A stretch of DNA of 64,000 nt from B18-G4 sp032250805 (GCA_032250805.1 JAVVEM010000002.1:57415-121414), one strand, 5' to 3'. Counted from the first letter of the stretch, positions 1-8,441 are shown. Made by a program: numbers and translations. Notes: generated by a model from the letters alone, not told the origin.

Positions 1-1
1 T

Positions 2-457
2 AAAGGTGGCCATTCCCTCCTGTTTTACAGAAGTGTTTTCGAAAATAAATTATCGGATACAGAAGAAGAGGCTTTATTTACTGCAGGAGGCCTGATGCAA
101 CTCGGTAACGACATTTTCGATGTATGGAAAGATGCGCCACAGAATATCAAAACACTTGTCACCGCATGTGAAAATATCAGTAAGGTAAGGGAGGTATTCA
201 AAGAACAAATGAACAAAACCCTGTCACTTTTTGAGCAAACCAGCTTTCCGCGAACAAATATCCGTAGATACCTGCATAAGCTCGTGCTTGGCATTTCGCG
301 CTGCTATGTATGCCTTGACCAGCTTGAAGGCCTGGAGAAACAGAGCAGCGGGCAGTTCAATCCATCGGCCTATAGCCGGGAAGAAATGATCTGTGATATG
401 GAAAAGCCACTGAACATGTTCAGATCTGTACGTTATTATCTGAACTACACATTCTGA
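2..457 (+). CDS. 3' end of an unknown all-helical protein (partial)
   Basis: The reading frame is open from the first bases of the window to a stop at 455-457, so the visible part (about 151 residues) is the C-terminal portion of a gene that begins upstream. An internal ATG at 95 is not a convincing start because the frame is open before it. The piece is rich in predicted helix and carries an acidic stretch, GNDIFDVWKD, that loosely resembles the second Asp-rich motif of class I isoprenoid-synthase-like folds. That resemblance is a guess from one short motif and no function is assigned. Its stop overlaps the 3' end of convergent queA by 13 bases. Confidence 0.6.
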   Translation, partial: KGGHSLLFYRSVFENKLSDTEEEALFTAGGLMQLGNDIFDVWKDAPQNIKTLVTACENISKVREVFKEQMNKTLSLFEQTSFPRTNIRRYLHKLVLGISRCYVCLDQLEGLEKQSSGQFNPSAYSREEMICDMEKPLNMFRSVRYYLNYTF

Positions 458-1668
458 TCCTGCCTGAAGAAAAGGCAACTGTCGCCATAGCTTAAGAATC
501 TGAAATGATTTTCGAGGGCATACGCATATGCATCCTGCCACTTTTCGCCTGCAAAAGCGGCAACGAGCAGCAAGAGTGTGCTCCGGGGCATATGAAAATT
601 TGTGATAAGAATGTCGGCAATCCAAAAACTGTATCCGGGTATAATGATCAGGCTGGTATCACCGGAAATTACTTCCCTGCCTGATCCCTGCATATGGTGA
701 AGAATGTTGCCCAGGGCTTTTTCACTGCTGATGGTTGGCGTCATTGGCTTGTAGGGCGCCCATTGCGAAACCGAAAAAGCTGCATTCTCATCTCCTTCAA
801 GCAATACCCCGAACCAGTAGAGACTTTCTATTGTGCGCAAAGATGTTGTTCCAACGGCAGTTAAGTGGCCGTTGTTGTTCAATATTGCCCTGATGAAATC
901 CTGGCTGATCACAATCTGCTCGGTATGCATTTTATGATCACGTATGTCGGGATGCGATACAGGCCTGAACGTGCCGGCGCCAACATGCAGGGTAACATTT
1001 TCGAAACCAATATTCTTTTCTTTCAACGAATCGAATACTTCAGGGGTGAAGTGCAGGCCCGCCGTCGGGGCGGCTACAGAACCATGATGACGGGCATAGA
1101 TCGTTTGATAGCGCTCAACATCTTCTGCTTCTGCTTCGCGTTCGATATATGGGGGAAGCGGTACTTTACCAGCCTCATCAATCACCTCCGCAAAACTTTT
1201 ACCATGAATATCCCACGAAAACCTGACCGCGAATGCACCATCCAAATCGCCTGTTCTTTCAGCGAATAAGTGTCCACGGTCACCACCCAGATCCATTGTC
1301 AGCCTACCCGAGCGCCATTTCCTGGCATTCCCAACCAGGCATTTCCACACAACAGCTGAGGTTGATTCAAAGGCAGTGTTGATTTCGGGTGAGGGCTCAA
1401 GTGGTTCAAGGCAAAATACCTCGATACGCGCGCCGGTATCCTTTCTGAATACCAGCCTGGCCCTGATCACCCTGGTATTATTGAATACCATCAGACCTCC
1501 ATCCGGTAAATGTTTATGTAAATTATAAAAGCGGTCGTCGGAAATACCATCATCATTCATGATCAACAAACGCGAATGGTCTCTCTGCACCGCAGGATGT
1601 TCCGCAATCATGCCATGCGGAAGCTCATAGCTGTAGTCAGCCATATTTACCGGCCTGCCCTGATTCAT
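445..1668 (-). CDS. queA: S-adenosylmethionine:tRNA ribosyltransferase-isomerase (QueA family)
   Basis: Transfers and isomerises the ribose of SAM onto 7-aminomethyl-7-deazaguanine in tRNA to give epoxyqueuosine. Family motifs are clear: FNNTRVIRARL at residues 62-72, AAPTAGLHF near 200, LHVGAGTFRPV just after, and the C-terminal LITNFHMPRSTLLLLVAAFAG. At 407 residues it is about 50 longer than the E. coli enzyme. The extra residues sit between VGTTSLRTIESL and IIPGYSFWIADILITNF, which may mark it as a second, Bacteroidota-specific QueA-like paralogue. The start ATG overlaps the stop of the upstream hydrolase (ATGA), implying translational coupling; a second Met at residue 9 is an alternative start. 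Confidence 0.93.
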   Translation of the reverse strand: MNQGRPVNMADYSYELPHGMIAEHPAVQRDHSRLLIMNDDGISDDRFYNLHKHLPDGGLMVFNNTRVIRARLVFRKDTGARIEVFCLEPLEPSPEINTAFESTSAVVWKCLVGNARKWRSGRLTMDLGGDRGHLFAERTGDLDGAFAVRFSWDIHGKSFAEVIDEAGKVPLPPYIEREAEAEDVERYQTIYARHHGSVAAPTAGLHFTPEVFDSLKEKNIGFENVTLHVGAGTFRPVSHPDIRDHKMHTEQIVISQDFIRAILNNNGHLTAVGTTSLRTIESLYWFGVLLEGDENAAFSVSQWAPYKPMTPTISSEKALGNILHHMQGSGREVISGDTSLIIIPGYSFWIADILITNFHMPRSTLLLLVAAFAGEKWQDAYAYALENHFRFLSYGDSCLFFRQDQNV

Positions 1669-2447
1669 GATCTTATCTTCTGAAGGAATTCGCTCACATG
1701 CTTAAAAAATGTTTCCGGGTCATCGGCATGGACCCAATGAGTACCTTTCTCAATGGTGACAATCTCCATATTGGGAAAGTTTTTTCGCATCACAGGAATG
1801 TCTTCTTCGATGATGTAATCAGAATCACCACCGCGTACAAATAAGGCAGGCTTGTTGAACACTGTTGAGTAAAAAACACCATCATACATCGAATCCAGGT
1901 TAAGATCAAGGGCTTCGAGGTTGATCCTCCAGTCGAGCAAATCCTTTTCTTTCCTGTAAAGGTTCTTTGACAGGAATTTTACGATCCGTCTGCTGGAGAT
2001 CGTTTCCAAAAGATGTTTTTCTACATCTTTTCTCGACTCCATCTTACTGAAATCGACTGATCGCATGGCATCGATCAGAGCCCTGTGGTGGGTATGCGAC
2101 ACATAAGTGCGCATGCTGGTATCAACAACGATGAGCGCGCTGACAGCCTCAGGGTTTTCGAGGGTATAGCGCATAGACACCTTCCCGCCCATTGAATGCC
2201 CAAGGATAACCGGGTTTTCCAATCCCTGCTGTTCGATAAACTCCAGCAGATCCTCGTTAAGGGCATAATAATTAAATGCATAATGATGCGGCGACTTACC
2301 ATGGTTACGCTGGTCGGGTATAAATACTTTATAACCAAGCTCAGCAATCTGCCTGCCGAAAGTCACCCAATTGTCGGAAATTCCGAATATCCCGTGCAGG
2401 ATGATAAACGGTTTTCCTTCGCCATATTTTTTGTAATGGAGTTTCAT
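1665..2447 (-). CDS. Alpha/beta hydrolase (YbfF-like esterase family)
   Basis: A 260-residue single-domain alpha/beta-hydrolase. The oxyanion region is LHGIFG near residue 18-23, the nucleophile elbow is GHSMGG with Ser85, an acid candidate lies in RGGDSDYI near residue 205-212, and the catalytic His is in the C-terminal GTHWVHADDP segment. No signal peptide is visible, so it should be cytoplasmic. The substrate cannot be read from the sequence; the closest general type is the acyl-ester hydrolases of the YbfF group. It is first in a two-gene unit with queA (4-base overlap). A TAnnTTTG box at 2453-2460 lies only 5 bases upstream of the ATG. Confidence 0.88.
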   Translation of the reverse strand: MKLHYKKYGEGKPFIILHGIFGISDNWVTFGRQIAELGYKVFIPDQRNHGKSPHHYAFNYYALNEDLLEFIEQQGLENPVILGHSMGGKVSMRYTLENPEAVSALIVVDTSMRTYVSHTHHRALIDAMRSVDFSKMESRKDVEKHLLETISSRRIVKFLSKNLYRKEKDLLDWRINLEALDLNLDSMYDGVFYSTVFNKPALFVRGGDSDYIIEEDIPVMRKNFPNMEIVTIEKGTHWVHADDPETFFKHVSEFLQKIRS

Positions 2448-2551
2448 AAGTGCAAAAATAATAATTTGAATGCTTCAAATCCCGGATATGTCGGCACGAG
2501 ATCATTATATCCTCCCATTTATAAATATGTACAGCCTGTTGCCGTTTCCAG

Positions 2552-3274
2552 CTATTCATCCGGCATTAATCGCCGCAGATACATTTGAATTGTATTTTCC
2601 AGGCCGTAATATAGGGCATCACTGATCAGGGCATGGCCGATAGATACTTCAAGCAGGCGGGGTACTTTCTCAGAAAAATAACGAAGGTTATCGAGGTTCA
2701 GGTCATGACCGGCATTTAAACCCAGCCCTGAATGATAAGCTACTTCAGCGGCATCGACAAAGGGTTTCACTGCCTGTTCCCTGCCTTTGGCAAAACTGGC
2801 CGCGTATGCTTCGGTATAGAGTTCAACCCTGTCGGCCCCGGTTTTTGCAGCATTTTCGATCATAAGGGTATCGGTTTCAATAAAAACGGATACACGTATG
2901 CCGTGCGATTTAAATTCGGCGATCACTTCGGTAAGAAATGAGTTATTTTTAACTGTATCCCAGCCCGCATTGGAAGTCAATACTCCAGGAGGGTCGGGTA
3001 CAAGTGTAACCTGTGCAGGCTTAACTTCTGTAACAAGCCTGACAAATTGCTCATTCGGATAACCTTCGATATTGAATTCTGTTTTTACGACAGGTTTCAG
3101 GTCATATACATCCTGATAACGGATGTGCCGTTCATCGGGTCGGGGATGAACAGTAATGCCTTGTGCACCAAATCTTTCGCAGTCGATGGCAGCTTTAACC
3201 ACATCAGGAATATTGCCCCCACGGGCATTGCGCAGCGTGGCGATCTTATTAATATTTACGCTCAGTCGTGTCAT
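2552..3274 (-). CDS. pdxJ: Pyridoxine 5'-phosphate synthase
   Basis: Condenses 1-deoxy-xylulose 5-phosphate with 3-amino-2-oxopropyl phosphate to make pyridoxine 5'-phosphate, the last step of DXP-dependent vitamin B6 synthesis. The 240-residue length is normal for this TIM-barrel enzyme. Signatures include the N-terminal LSVNINKIATLRNARGG, the TVHPRPDERHI loop, VTLVPDPPGVLTSNAGW and GLGLNAGHDLNLDNL. It is transcribed divergently from dtd, with promoter-like -7 boxes for both genes inside the 83-base gap. The downstream hydrolase begins about 100 bases after its stop and probably has its own promoter. Confidence 0.96.
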   Translation of the reverse strand: MTRLSVNINKIATLRNARGGNIPDVVKAAIDCERFGAQGITVHPRPDERHIRYQDVYDLKPVVKTEFNIEGYPNEQFVRLVTEVKPAQVTLVPDPPGVLTSNAGWDTVKNNSFLTEVIAEFKSHGIRVSVFIETDTLMIENAAKTGADRVELYTEAYAASFAKGREQAVKPFVDAAEVAYHSGLGLNAGHDLNLDNLRYFSEKVPRLLEVSIGHALISDALYYGLENTIQMYLRRLMPDE

Positions 3275-3308
3275 AAATCATGAAATGAACAGGTTTGCAC
3301 TCCCAATG

Positions 3309-3342
3309 CAAAGCTAAGAATTTACTAAGTTTGTATGGCAAA
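3309..3342 (-). promoter_or_regulatory. pdxJ promoter, Bacteroidota type
   Basis: On the minus strand the -7 box TAGCTTTG (3316-3309) matches the TAnnTTTG consensus, and a TTTG (3342-3339) lies 22 bases upstream as a -33 candidate, slightly longer than usual spacing. It sits about 35 bases from the pdxJ start and abuts the dtd promoter on the other strand. Confidence 0.5.
3326..3333 (+). promoter_or_regulatory. dtd promoter -7 box
   Basis: TAAGTTTG is a perfect TAnnTTTG box 24 bases upstream of the dtd ATG at 3358. No good -33 TTTG at the usual distance is visible. It lies only 9 bases from the oppositely oriented pdxJ box. Confidence 0.45.
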
Positions 3343-3357
3343 GTAAAAAAACATTCA

Positions 3358-3810
3358 ATGCGGGTTGTTATACAAAGGGTAAGCAAGGCATCAGTGAGCA
3401 TTTCAGGGGAGGTCAGGAGCAGCATCAACAAAGGCTTGATGATCCTTCTCGGCATTGAAGACGCCGATACAATTGAGGACATCAACTGGTTATGCAAAAA
3501 AATATCCGGACTAAGAATATTTCCGGATGCTGATGGTGTAATGAACCTATCGGTGAAAGATGTAAATGGGGAGCTCATGGTGGTAAGCCAGTTTACGCTT
3601 CATGCCAGCACCAAAAAAGGCAACCGGCCCTCATATATCAAAGCATCCCGCCCCGAAGTTGCGATCCCTCTCTATGAAAGCTTTGTAGATGGACTCGCAA
3701 AGGAGAGCGGTAAAGAAATTGCTACGGGTGAATTTGGCGCCATGATGGATATTGAGCTGATAAACAGCGGCCCGGTTACCATCATCATCGACAGTAAATC
3801 AAAAGAGTAA
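3358..3810 (+). CDS. dtd: D-aminoacyl-tRNA deacylase
   Basis: Removes D-amino acids (and misattached Gly) from tRNA, protecting translation. The protein is 150 residues, the normal Dtd length, when started at the ATG at 3358 (first residues MRVVIQRV). The open frame extends further upstream, but that extension overlaps the promoter boxes and has no homology. Catalytic-pocket motifs are SQFTL at 77-81 and the Gly-cisPro motif NSGPVT with Gly138-Pro139. It is a single gene, divergent from pdxJ, and is followed by a terminator belonging to the convergent small-protein gene. Confidence 0.95.
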   Translation: MRVVIQRVSKASVSISGEVRSSINKGLMILLGIEDADTIEDINWLCKKISGLRIFPDADGVMNLSVKDVNGELMVVSQFTLHASTKKGNRPSYIKASRPEVAIPLYESFVDGLAKESGKEIATGEFGAMMDIELINSGPVTIIIDSKSKE

Positions 3811-3821
3811 ATGCTTGAAAT

Positions 3822-3853
3822 GAAAAAACCCCTCACGATCTCTCGCAAGGGGT
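3822..3853 (-). terminator. Rho-independent terminator of the small secreted protein gene
   Basis: Perfect 6-bp stem ACCCCT (3828-3833) with AGGGGT (3848-3853) around a 14-base loop, followed on the minus strand by six T residues (3827-3822). This fits termination of the minus-strand gene at 3880-4191; it may also stop dtd transcripts weakly. Confidence 0.75.
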
Positions 3854-3879
3854 CAAAACCAAATTAATTAATGAAAAAA

Positions 3880-4191
3880 TTATTTTTTATCCCCACCTGG
3901 TTTTTTGTCATCGCATTTAGCAGATTTTGATGGGCAGCAACTTGTTTTTGTTTCACATTTGGCTGATGCATCTTTGCACTCGCCTTTAGCACCTTTAGAG
4001 CTTTTAGCATCTTTAGAGCTTTTAGCATCTTTTTTATCTTTACCGTCAGTCTTTTTGTTCTTGTCGGGGTCATCATCGGGAGTTAACTTCACCATTTCGA
4101 TGTTATCAACAGAAGCAACCGCCGACTGGATACTCAATGTTCCAAAGGCCACAAAACAAACGAGGGTAAAACCTAAGATTATCTTTTTCAT
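3880..4191 (-). CDS. Small secreted Lys/Ser/Cys-rich protein of unknown function
   Basis: A 103-residue protein with an N-terminal hydrophobic signal sequence (about residues 1-26, cleavage likely after SAVA) and a very hydrophilic mature part. The mature part has a DDDPDKNKK segment, a repeated DAKSSK unit encoded by two perfect 18-bp DNA repeats (3993-4028), and a tail with five Cys residues (ECKD, KCET, SCC, KCDD). The Cys-Lys-rich tail could bind metal or be disulfide-linked; this is inference and no family was recognised. It is divergent from the two-component system at 4337-6320, with four TGTTAA repeats between them, so it may be a target of that regulator. Confidence 0.75.
   Translation of the reverse strand: MKKIILGFTLVCFVAFGTLSIQSAVASVDNIEMVKLTPDDDPDKNKKTDGKDKKDAKSSKDAKSSKGAKGECKDASAKCETKTSCCPSKSAKCDDKKPGGDKK
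3993..4028. repeat. Tandem 18-bp coding repeat (2 perfect copies plus partial flanks)
   Basis: The unit CTTTAGAGCTTTTAGCAT occurs at 3993-4010 and 4011-4028, with degenerate partial copies on both sides. On the minus strand it encodes the DAKSSK hexapeptide repeat of the small secreted protein. Copy-number change by multiples of 18 bp would keep the reading frame. Confidence 0.8.
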
Positions 4192-4262
4192 AATTTTTAT
4201 AAGATTATTTGGTTAACAATTATTTTCTGACAGCTAAATTACGTCAATAATTGCACCCGGCA

Positions 4263-4301
4263 TGTTAATAGCTTGTTAAACTCTGTTAAAATTATGTTAA
4301 T
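4263..4301. promoter_or_regulatory. Four phased TGTTAA direct repeats, probable OmpR-type operator
   Basis: GTTAA starts at 4264, 4275, 4285 and 4296, i.e. spacings of 11, 10 and 11 bases, so all four lie on one face of the helix. Each is preceded by T. Direct repeats at about 10.5-bp spacing are the usual binding pattern of OmpR-family regulators. The array sits between the small secreted protein gene and the histidine kinase/OmpR-type regulator pair, so autoregulation is the simplest reading. Confidence 0.55.
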
Positions 4302-4336
4302 GAACAGAAACGACAGTCAGATGTTTATAGAAAAGG

Positions 4337-5610
4337 ATGAATAAAAAAAAAGTTGGATTTTTTCTGTTATAGCAGTCATTGCGCTGACCGGCATTTTATT
4401 TACCCAGATCTTCTGGCTGAAGGATACACTCAGTATCCGTAAACAGCAATTCGATCAGAGAGTAAAAATTGCCTTAAAAAGCGTTGCTACCCAGATCCTT
4501 GATGCGCAGATCGATTCTTCGGCAAAATATATGCTCACCCCTTGCGATACTGCTTATCTGCAGAATAACAATATTGATGAGATCATTGATCCAATACTAC
4601 TCGACTCCCTCATGCAGGTTGAATTCAGCTGCATGACCATCGCCGACCCATTTCATTACGGAGTATACAATAGCAGCGACAGCACATTTACCCTGGGTCC
4701 CTACCAGGATCATGAAGTTGCATTGCTCGTTAGCGGGCACAGGGTATCGCTCAGTTGCATTTATAAGGACGATACCTATATGCTGGCTGTCTGCTTCCCA
4801 TTGCAGGAACGAAAAATGCTGAATGAAATGGTCTTGCTGATCATTCTTTCGCTCGCATTCCTGAGCATCCTCAGCCTGAGTTTTTATATGATCATCAGGC
4901 TGATGTTCAGGCAGAAAAAGCTTTCGGAAATAAAAACCGATTTCATCAACAACATGACACATGAATTTAAAACTCCTATTGCAACAATTTCTCTGTCGAG
5001 TGAAATGTTGCTTAAAGAAAATATCAATACATTTCCTTATAAAACAAAACGCTATGCCAGGGTGATCTTTGAGGAGAATGCACGCCTGCAACAGCAGGTT
5101 GAGCAAGTGCTGCAACTTTCGGTACTTGAAAGAGGCCGTTTTGACTTAAAAAAGAAAGACCTTGATATGCACAGGATCATTCGCCGTATGGCTGGGCATT
5201 TTTCAGTAACGGCCCAGAACAAGGGAGGTCAGATCATTACAGAGCTGAATGCCGACGAACATCATATCAATGCTGACAAAACACACATTTCAAACATTAT
5301 TGCCAATCTTGTCGACAATGCGCTGAAATATACACCTGAAGAACCCCGGATCGTAATCAGAACGGCGAACCGGAATGCAAAGCTTATCATCTCAGTCAGC
5401 GATAATGGTATAGGCATAAGCGCGGAAAATCAAAAGCATATCTTTAAAAAGCTTTTCCGCGTGCCCACGGGAAATATTCATGACGTAAAAGGATTTGGCC
5501 TCGGCCTGTTCTATGTTAAAACGATGGTTGATGCCCATAACGGGCATATCAGCCTTACAAGCGCACTCAATAAAGGAACAACGATAATAATTGAATTCAA
5601 CACTTTATAA
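4337..5610 (+). CDS. Sensor histidine kinase (start region broken at a poly-A tract)
   Basis: Membrane sensor kinase paired with the regulator that follows 11 bases later. The intact frame runs from 4345 to 5610 and encodes an N-terminal TM segment (SWIFSVIAVIALTGILF), an extracytoplasmic sensor region, and a second TM near 4820-4895. These are followed by the H-box (THEFKTPI, His codon 4960-4962), N-box (NLVDNALKYTPE), G1 (DNGIGIS), F and G2 (GFGLGLF) boxes. The ATG at 4337 reads MNKKK and then leaves this frame: nine A's (4343-4351) are present where seven or ten would keep it. The only in-frame ATG is at 4531, which would delete TM1. The gene therefore has a one-base indel (assembly error) or depends on slippage. 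Confidence 0.85.
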
Positions 5611-5621
5611 AACAATAAAAA

Positions 5622-6320
5622 ATGGCAACAATTCTATTGGTAGAGGACGACCCCAATCTGAGCATGGTATTGCAGGATTATCTTGAGATGCTGAATTACA
5701 AGATCATTCTGGCCACAAATGGCCAGGACGGCCTTACATCATTTTCACAATACAAACATGACCTCTGTATACTGGATGTAATGATGCCCAAAAAGGATGG
5801 ATTTACACTAGCTGAGGAGATACGCGAAAAAGACAAGAATGTTCCGATCATCTTTCTTACGGCAAAATCACTAAAAGAAGACCGTATAAAAGGTTTTCGG
5901 TCAGGATGTGATGATTACATTACGAAACCATTTAGTACCGAAGAGCTTAGCTTGCGAATAGAAGCTATATTACGCCGATGCATTCACCAGAAAAGTACCA
6001 AATTAGGGAATCTGGCAAAAAAATACGACTTAGGGAAGTATACCTTTGAACCAGCCAACATGATCCTGAACGGCCCTAAGGGCGTTCGCACTCTCACGCG
6101 CAAGGAAACAGCCCTGCTCGGAATTCTTTGCGAAAATAAAAATATGCTTGTAACACGCGAGTTTCTTTTAAAAGAGGTGTGGGGCGACGACGACTACTTT
6201 CTGGGAAGAAGCATGGATGTGTTCATTGCCAAACTTCGAAAATACCTCAGCAACGACCCGGCACTTTCAATCACGAATGTGCATGGGGCAGGTTTCAAGC
6301 TTGAAACCAATAAGGCCTGA
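5622..6320 (+). CDS. OmpR-family response regulator (RprY-like)
   Basis: A 232-residue regulator: receiver domain at residues 1-120 with acidic pocket Glu8-Asp9-Asp10, phosphoacceptor Asp52 (CILDVMMPKKDG) and conserved Lys in DDYITKPF, then a winged-helix DNA-binding domain (about 130-230) with LTRKETALLGILCEN and the recognition-helix region SMDVFIAKLRKYL. It is cotranscribed with the histidine kinase. By architecture it resembles Bacteroides RprY. The phased TGTTAA repeats at 4263-4301 are its most likely binding site. It abuts the convergent peptidase gene with no gap. Confidence 0.94.
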   Translation: MATILLVEDDPNLSMVLQDYLEMLNYKIILATNGQDGLTSFSQYKHDLCILDVMMPKKDGFTLAEEIREKDKNVPIIFLTAKSLKEDRIKGFRSGCDDYITKPFSTEELSLRIEAILRRCIHQKSTKLGNLAKKYDLGKYTFEPANMILNGPKGVRTLTRKETALLGILCENKNMLVTREFLLKEVWGDDDYFLGRSMDVFIAKLRKYLSNDPALSITNVHGAGFKLETNKA

Positions 6321-8441
6321 TCAGAAATCAATGCCGGCCTGATCGATCATGAAAGCATATTCAAGCGCCACCTCTTTATACCGCTGAAAACGTCCGGATG
6401 CCCCTCCATGGCCATAATCCATATTTACCCATAAAAAGAGCGGCTCATCGTTGGTTTTCATATCACGCAGCTTTGCCACCCATTTGGCCGGCTCCCAATA
6501 CTGAACCTGCGAATCGTGCAAGCCTGTAGTCACCAGTAATGAAGGATAATCCATAGCTTTTACATTGTCGTAGGGGGAATAAGAGAGCATATAATCATAA
6601 TATTCCTTTATGTTGGGATTTCCCCATTCATCATATTCGCCGGTGGTTAGCGGAATACTTTCATCAAGCATGGTTGTAACCACATCAACAAAAGGCACGG
6701 CAGCAATAGCACCCTTAAACAGTTCGGGTCGCATATTCACTACAGCACCAACCAACAGGCCCCCTGCACTGCCACCCAGGGCAAACAATTTATCCGGAGA
6801 GGTATATTTTTCGCTGATTAAATATTCAGCGCAACTGATAAAGTCAGTAAAAGTGTTCTTCTTTTTCAGAAGTTTGCCGTCTTCATACCACTGGCGTCCC
6901 ATTTCTTCTCCTCCCCGGATATGGGCTATGGCATAAATAAATCCCCTGTCGAGAAGGCTTAGCCGGACAGAACTGAAATAGGGATCCATGCTGGCCCCGT
7001 ACGACCCATAACCATAGAGTACAGTTGGGTTGTTTCCATTTCGCTTAATCCCCTTTTTATACACAAGTGAAACCGGTACTTTTATACCGTCAGCGGCTTC
7101 GGCAAACAACCTTTCAGCGTAATAATCATCGGGATTGTAGTCGCCAATGACTTCCTGCCGCTTCAGCAATTCACTTTCCCGCTTTGACATATTGTAGTCG
7201 TAGACAGAATTCGGTATGGTTAAAGAAGTATATCCGTATCGTACAACATCAGTATCGAAATCAAGGTTCGTTGAAAGATAAACCACATAGGTTTGCTCTT
7301 CAAACCGGATATAATGATCCTCTTCACCGTTATGTTTCATTACCCGAAGTCCGGTAAGACCATTTTCACGTTCCTGCAGTGCAAGATAATCCGTAAACAC
7401 CTCATAGTCTTCCAGGAGGACATTGTCGCGGTGAGGGATCACTTCTTTCCATTTTTCCAGGCGGGTATCCTCCACCGGTGTTTGCATCAATCTGAAATTC
7501 CGGGCTTCATGGTTCGTTCTGATATAAAAGCGGTCGTTGTAATGGCTGATAAAATATTCATGGTCCTTCTGCCTGGGCAGAAATACAGTAATTGCTCCTT
7601 CAGGATTGTGAGCATCAATATAGCGGTACTCAGTTGATAAAGTACTGAAAGATCCTATCATGATATATTTCATCGACCTGGAAAGGTATACACTACAGCG
7701 GAATGTTTCGTCCTTCTCAGTGTAAAGGGTTGGGTCATTTTCAGGATCATCGCCCAGGATGTGTTTAAAAATCCGGTCGGGACGGAGGGTTATCTCATCT
7801 TTCCTCGTATAGAAAACCGTATTGTTGTCGGCAGCCCATGCTGCTGATCCGGTGGTATTCAAAATTTTATCGTCAAATATTTCACCTGTTTCAAGGTTTT
7901 TAAAATGAATGGTATATTTCCTTCTGCTCAGGGTGTCAACCCCGTAGGCAAGGATCTTATTATTATGGCTGACCGAAAGGCCTGAAACATTGAAAAAGCT
8001 GTAACCCTCAGCCATTTCATTCACATTAAGCATAATTTCTTCCTCTGCTTCAAGGCTGCCTTTTTTCCGGCAATACAATGGGTATTCCCTGTCCTCCTCG
8101 TAACGTGTATAGTAATAGTATCCATTGCGTTTGTATGGCACCGACATGTCTGTTTGCTTGATCCTCCCTACAATTTCGTCATACAAGGCCGACTGCAGTT
8201 CTTCAGTATGCTTCATCATGGCCTCTGTATAGGCATTTTCTGCTTCGAGATAAGCAATTACCTCATCATTTTCACGGTCGTTCAGCCAGTAGTAATTGTC
8301 AGTCCTGGTATCGCCATGTATGCTGAGTTCCTTTGCGATTTTTTTTGCTGATGGTGGGGTCATTGTATTTTTCTTTTCATTGCATGAGGGTAAAATAACA
8401 ACAGATGCCAAAAACAGCACGCATGCATAATTTGTTTTCAT
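6321..8441 (-). CDS. S9 family prolyl oligopeptidase / oligopeptidase B, exported lipoprotein
   Basis: A 706-residue serine peptidase with an N-terminal seven-bladed propeller and a C-terminal alpha/beta-hydrolase domain. The nucleophile is Ser558 in GGSAGG, Asp lies in TTGLHDSQV and His in DYGHGGASG, the oligopeptidase-B arrangement; it cleaves short peptides, typically after basic residues. A signal peptide ends in a lipobox (VILPSC), so it is probably a periplasmic-facing lipoprotein and not the cytosolic form. Two GTTAA repeats 11 bases apart (8446, 8457) lie just upstream. It follows the TonB receptor on the same strand, consistent with peptide scavenging. Confidence 0.93.
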   Translation of the reverse strand: MKTNYACVLFLASVVILPSCNEKKNTMTPPSAKKIAKELSIHGDTRTDNYYWLNDRENDEVIAYLEAENAYTEAMMKHTEELQSALYDEIVGRIKQTDMSVPYKRNGYYYYTRYEEDREYPLYCRKKGSLEAEEEIMLNVNEMAEGYSFFNVSGLSVSHNNKILAYGVDTLSRRKYTIHFKNLETGEIFDDKILNTTGSAAWAADNNTVFYTRKDEITLRPDRIFKHILGDDPENDPTLYTEKDETFRCSVYLSRSMKYIMIGSFSTLSTEYRYIDAHNPEGAITVFLPRQKDHEYFISHYNDRFYIRTNHEARNFRLMQTPVEDTRLEKWKEVIPHRDNVLLEDYEVFTDYLALQERENGLTGLRVMKHNGEEDHYIRFEEQTYVVYLSTNLDFDTDVVRYGYTSLTIPNSVYDYNMSKRESELLKRQEVIGDYNPDDYYAERLFAEAADGIKVPVSLVYKKGIKRNGNNPTVLYGYGSYGASMDPYFSSVRLSLLDRGFIYAIAHIRGGEEMGRQWYEDGKLLKKKNTFTDFISCAEYLISEKYTSPDKLFALGGSAGGLLVGAVVNMRPELFKGAIAAVPFVDVVTTMLDESIPLTTGEYDEWGNPNIKEYYDYMLSYSPYDNVKAMDYPSLLVTTGLHDSQVQYWEPAKWVAKLRDMKTNDEPLFLWVNMDYGHGGASGRFQRYKEVALEYAFMIDQAGIDF

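Noticed and set aside
3295..3357. N-terminal extension of dtd
   Set aside because: The extension covers both divergent promoter boxes and has no resemblance to Dtd; the conserved start MRVVIQRV is at 3358.
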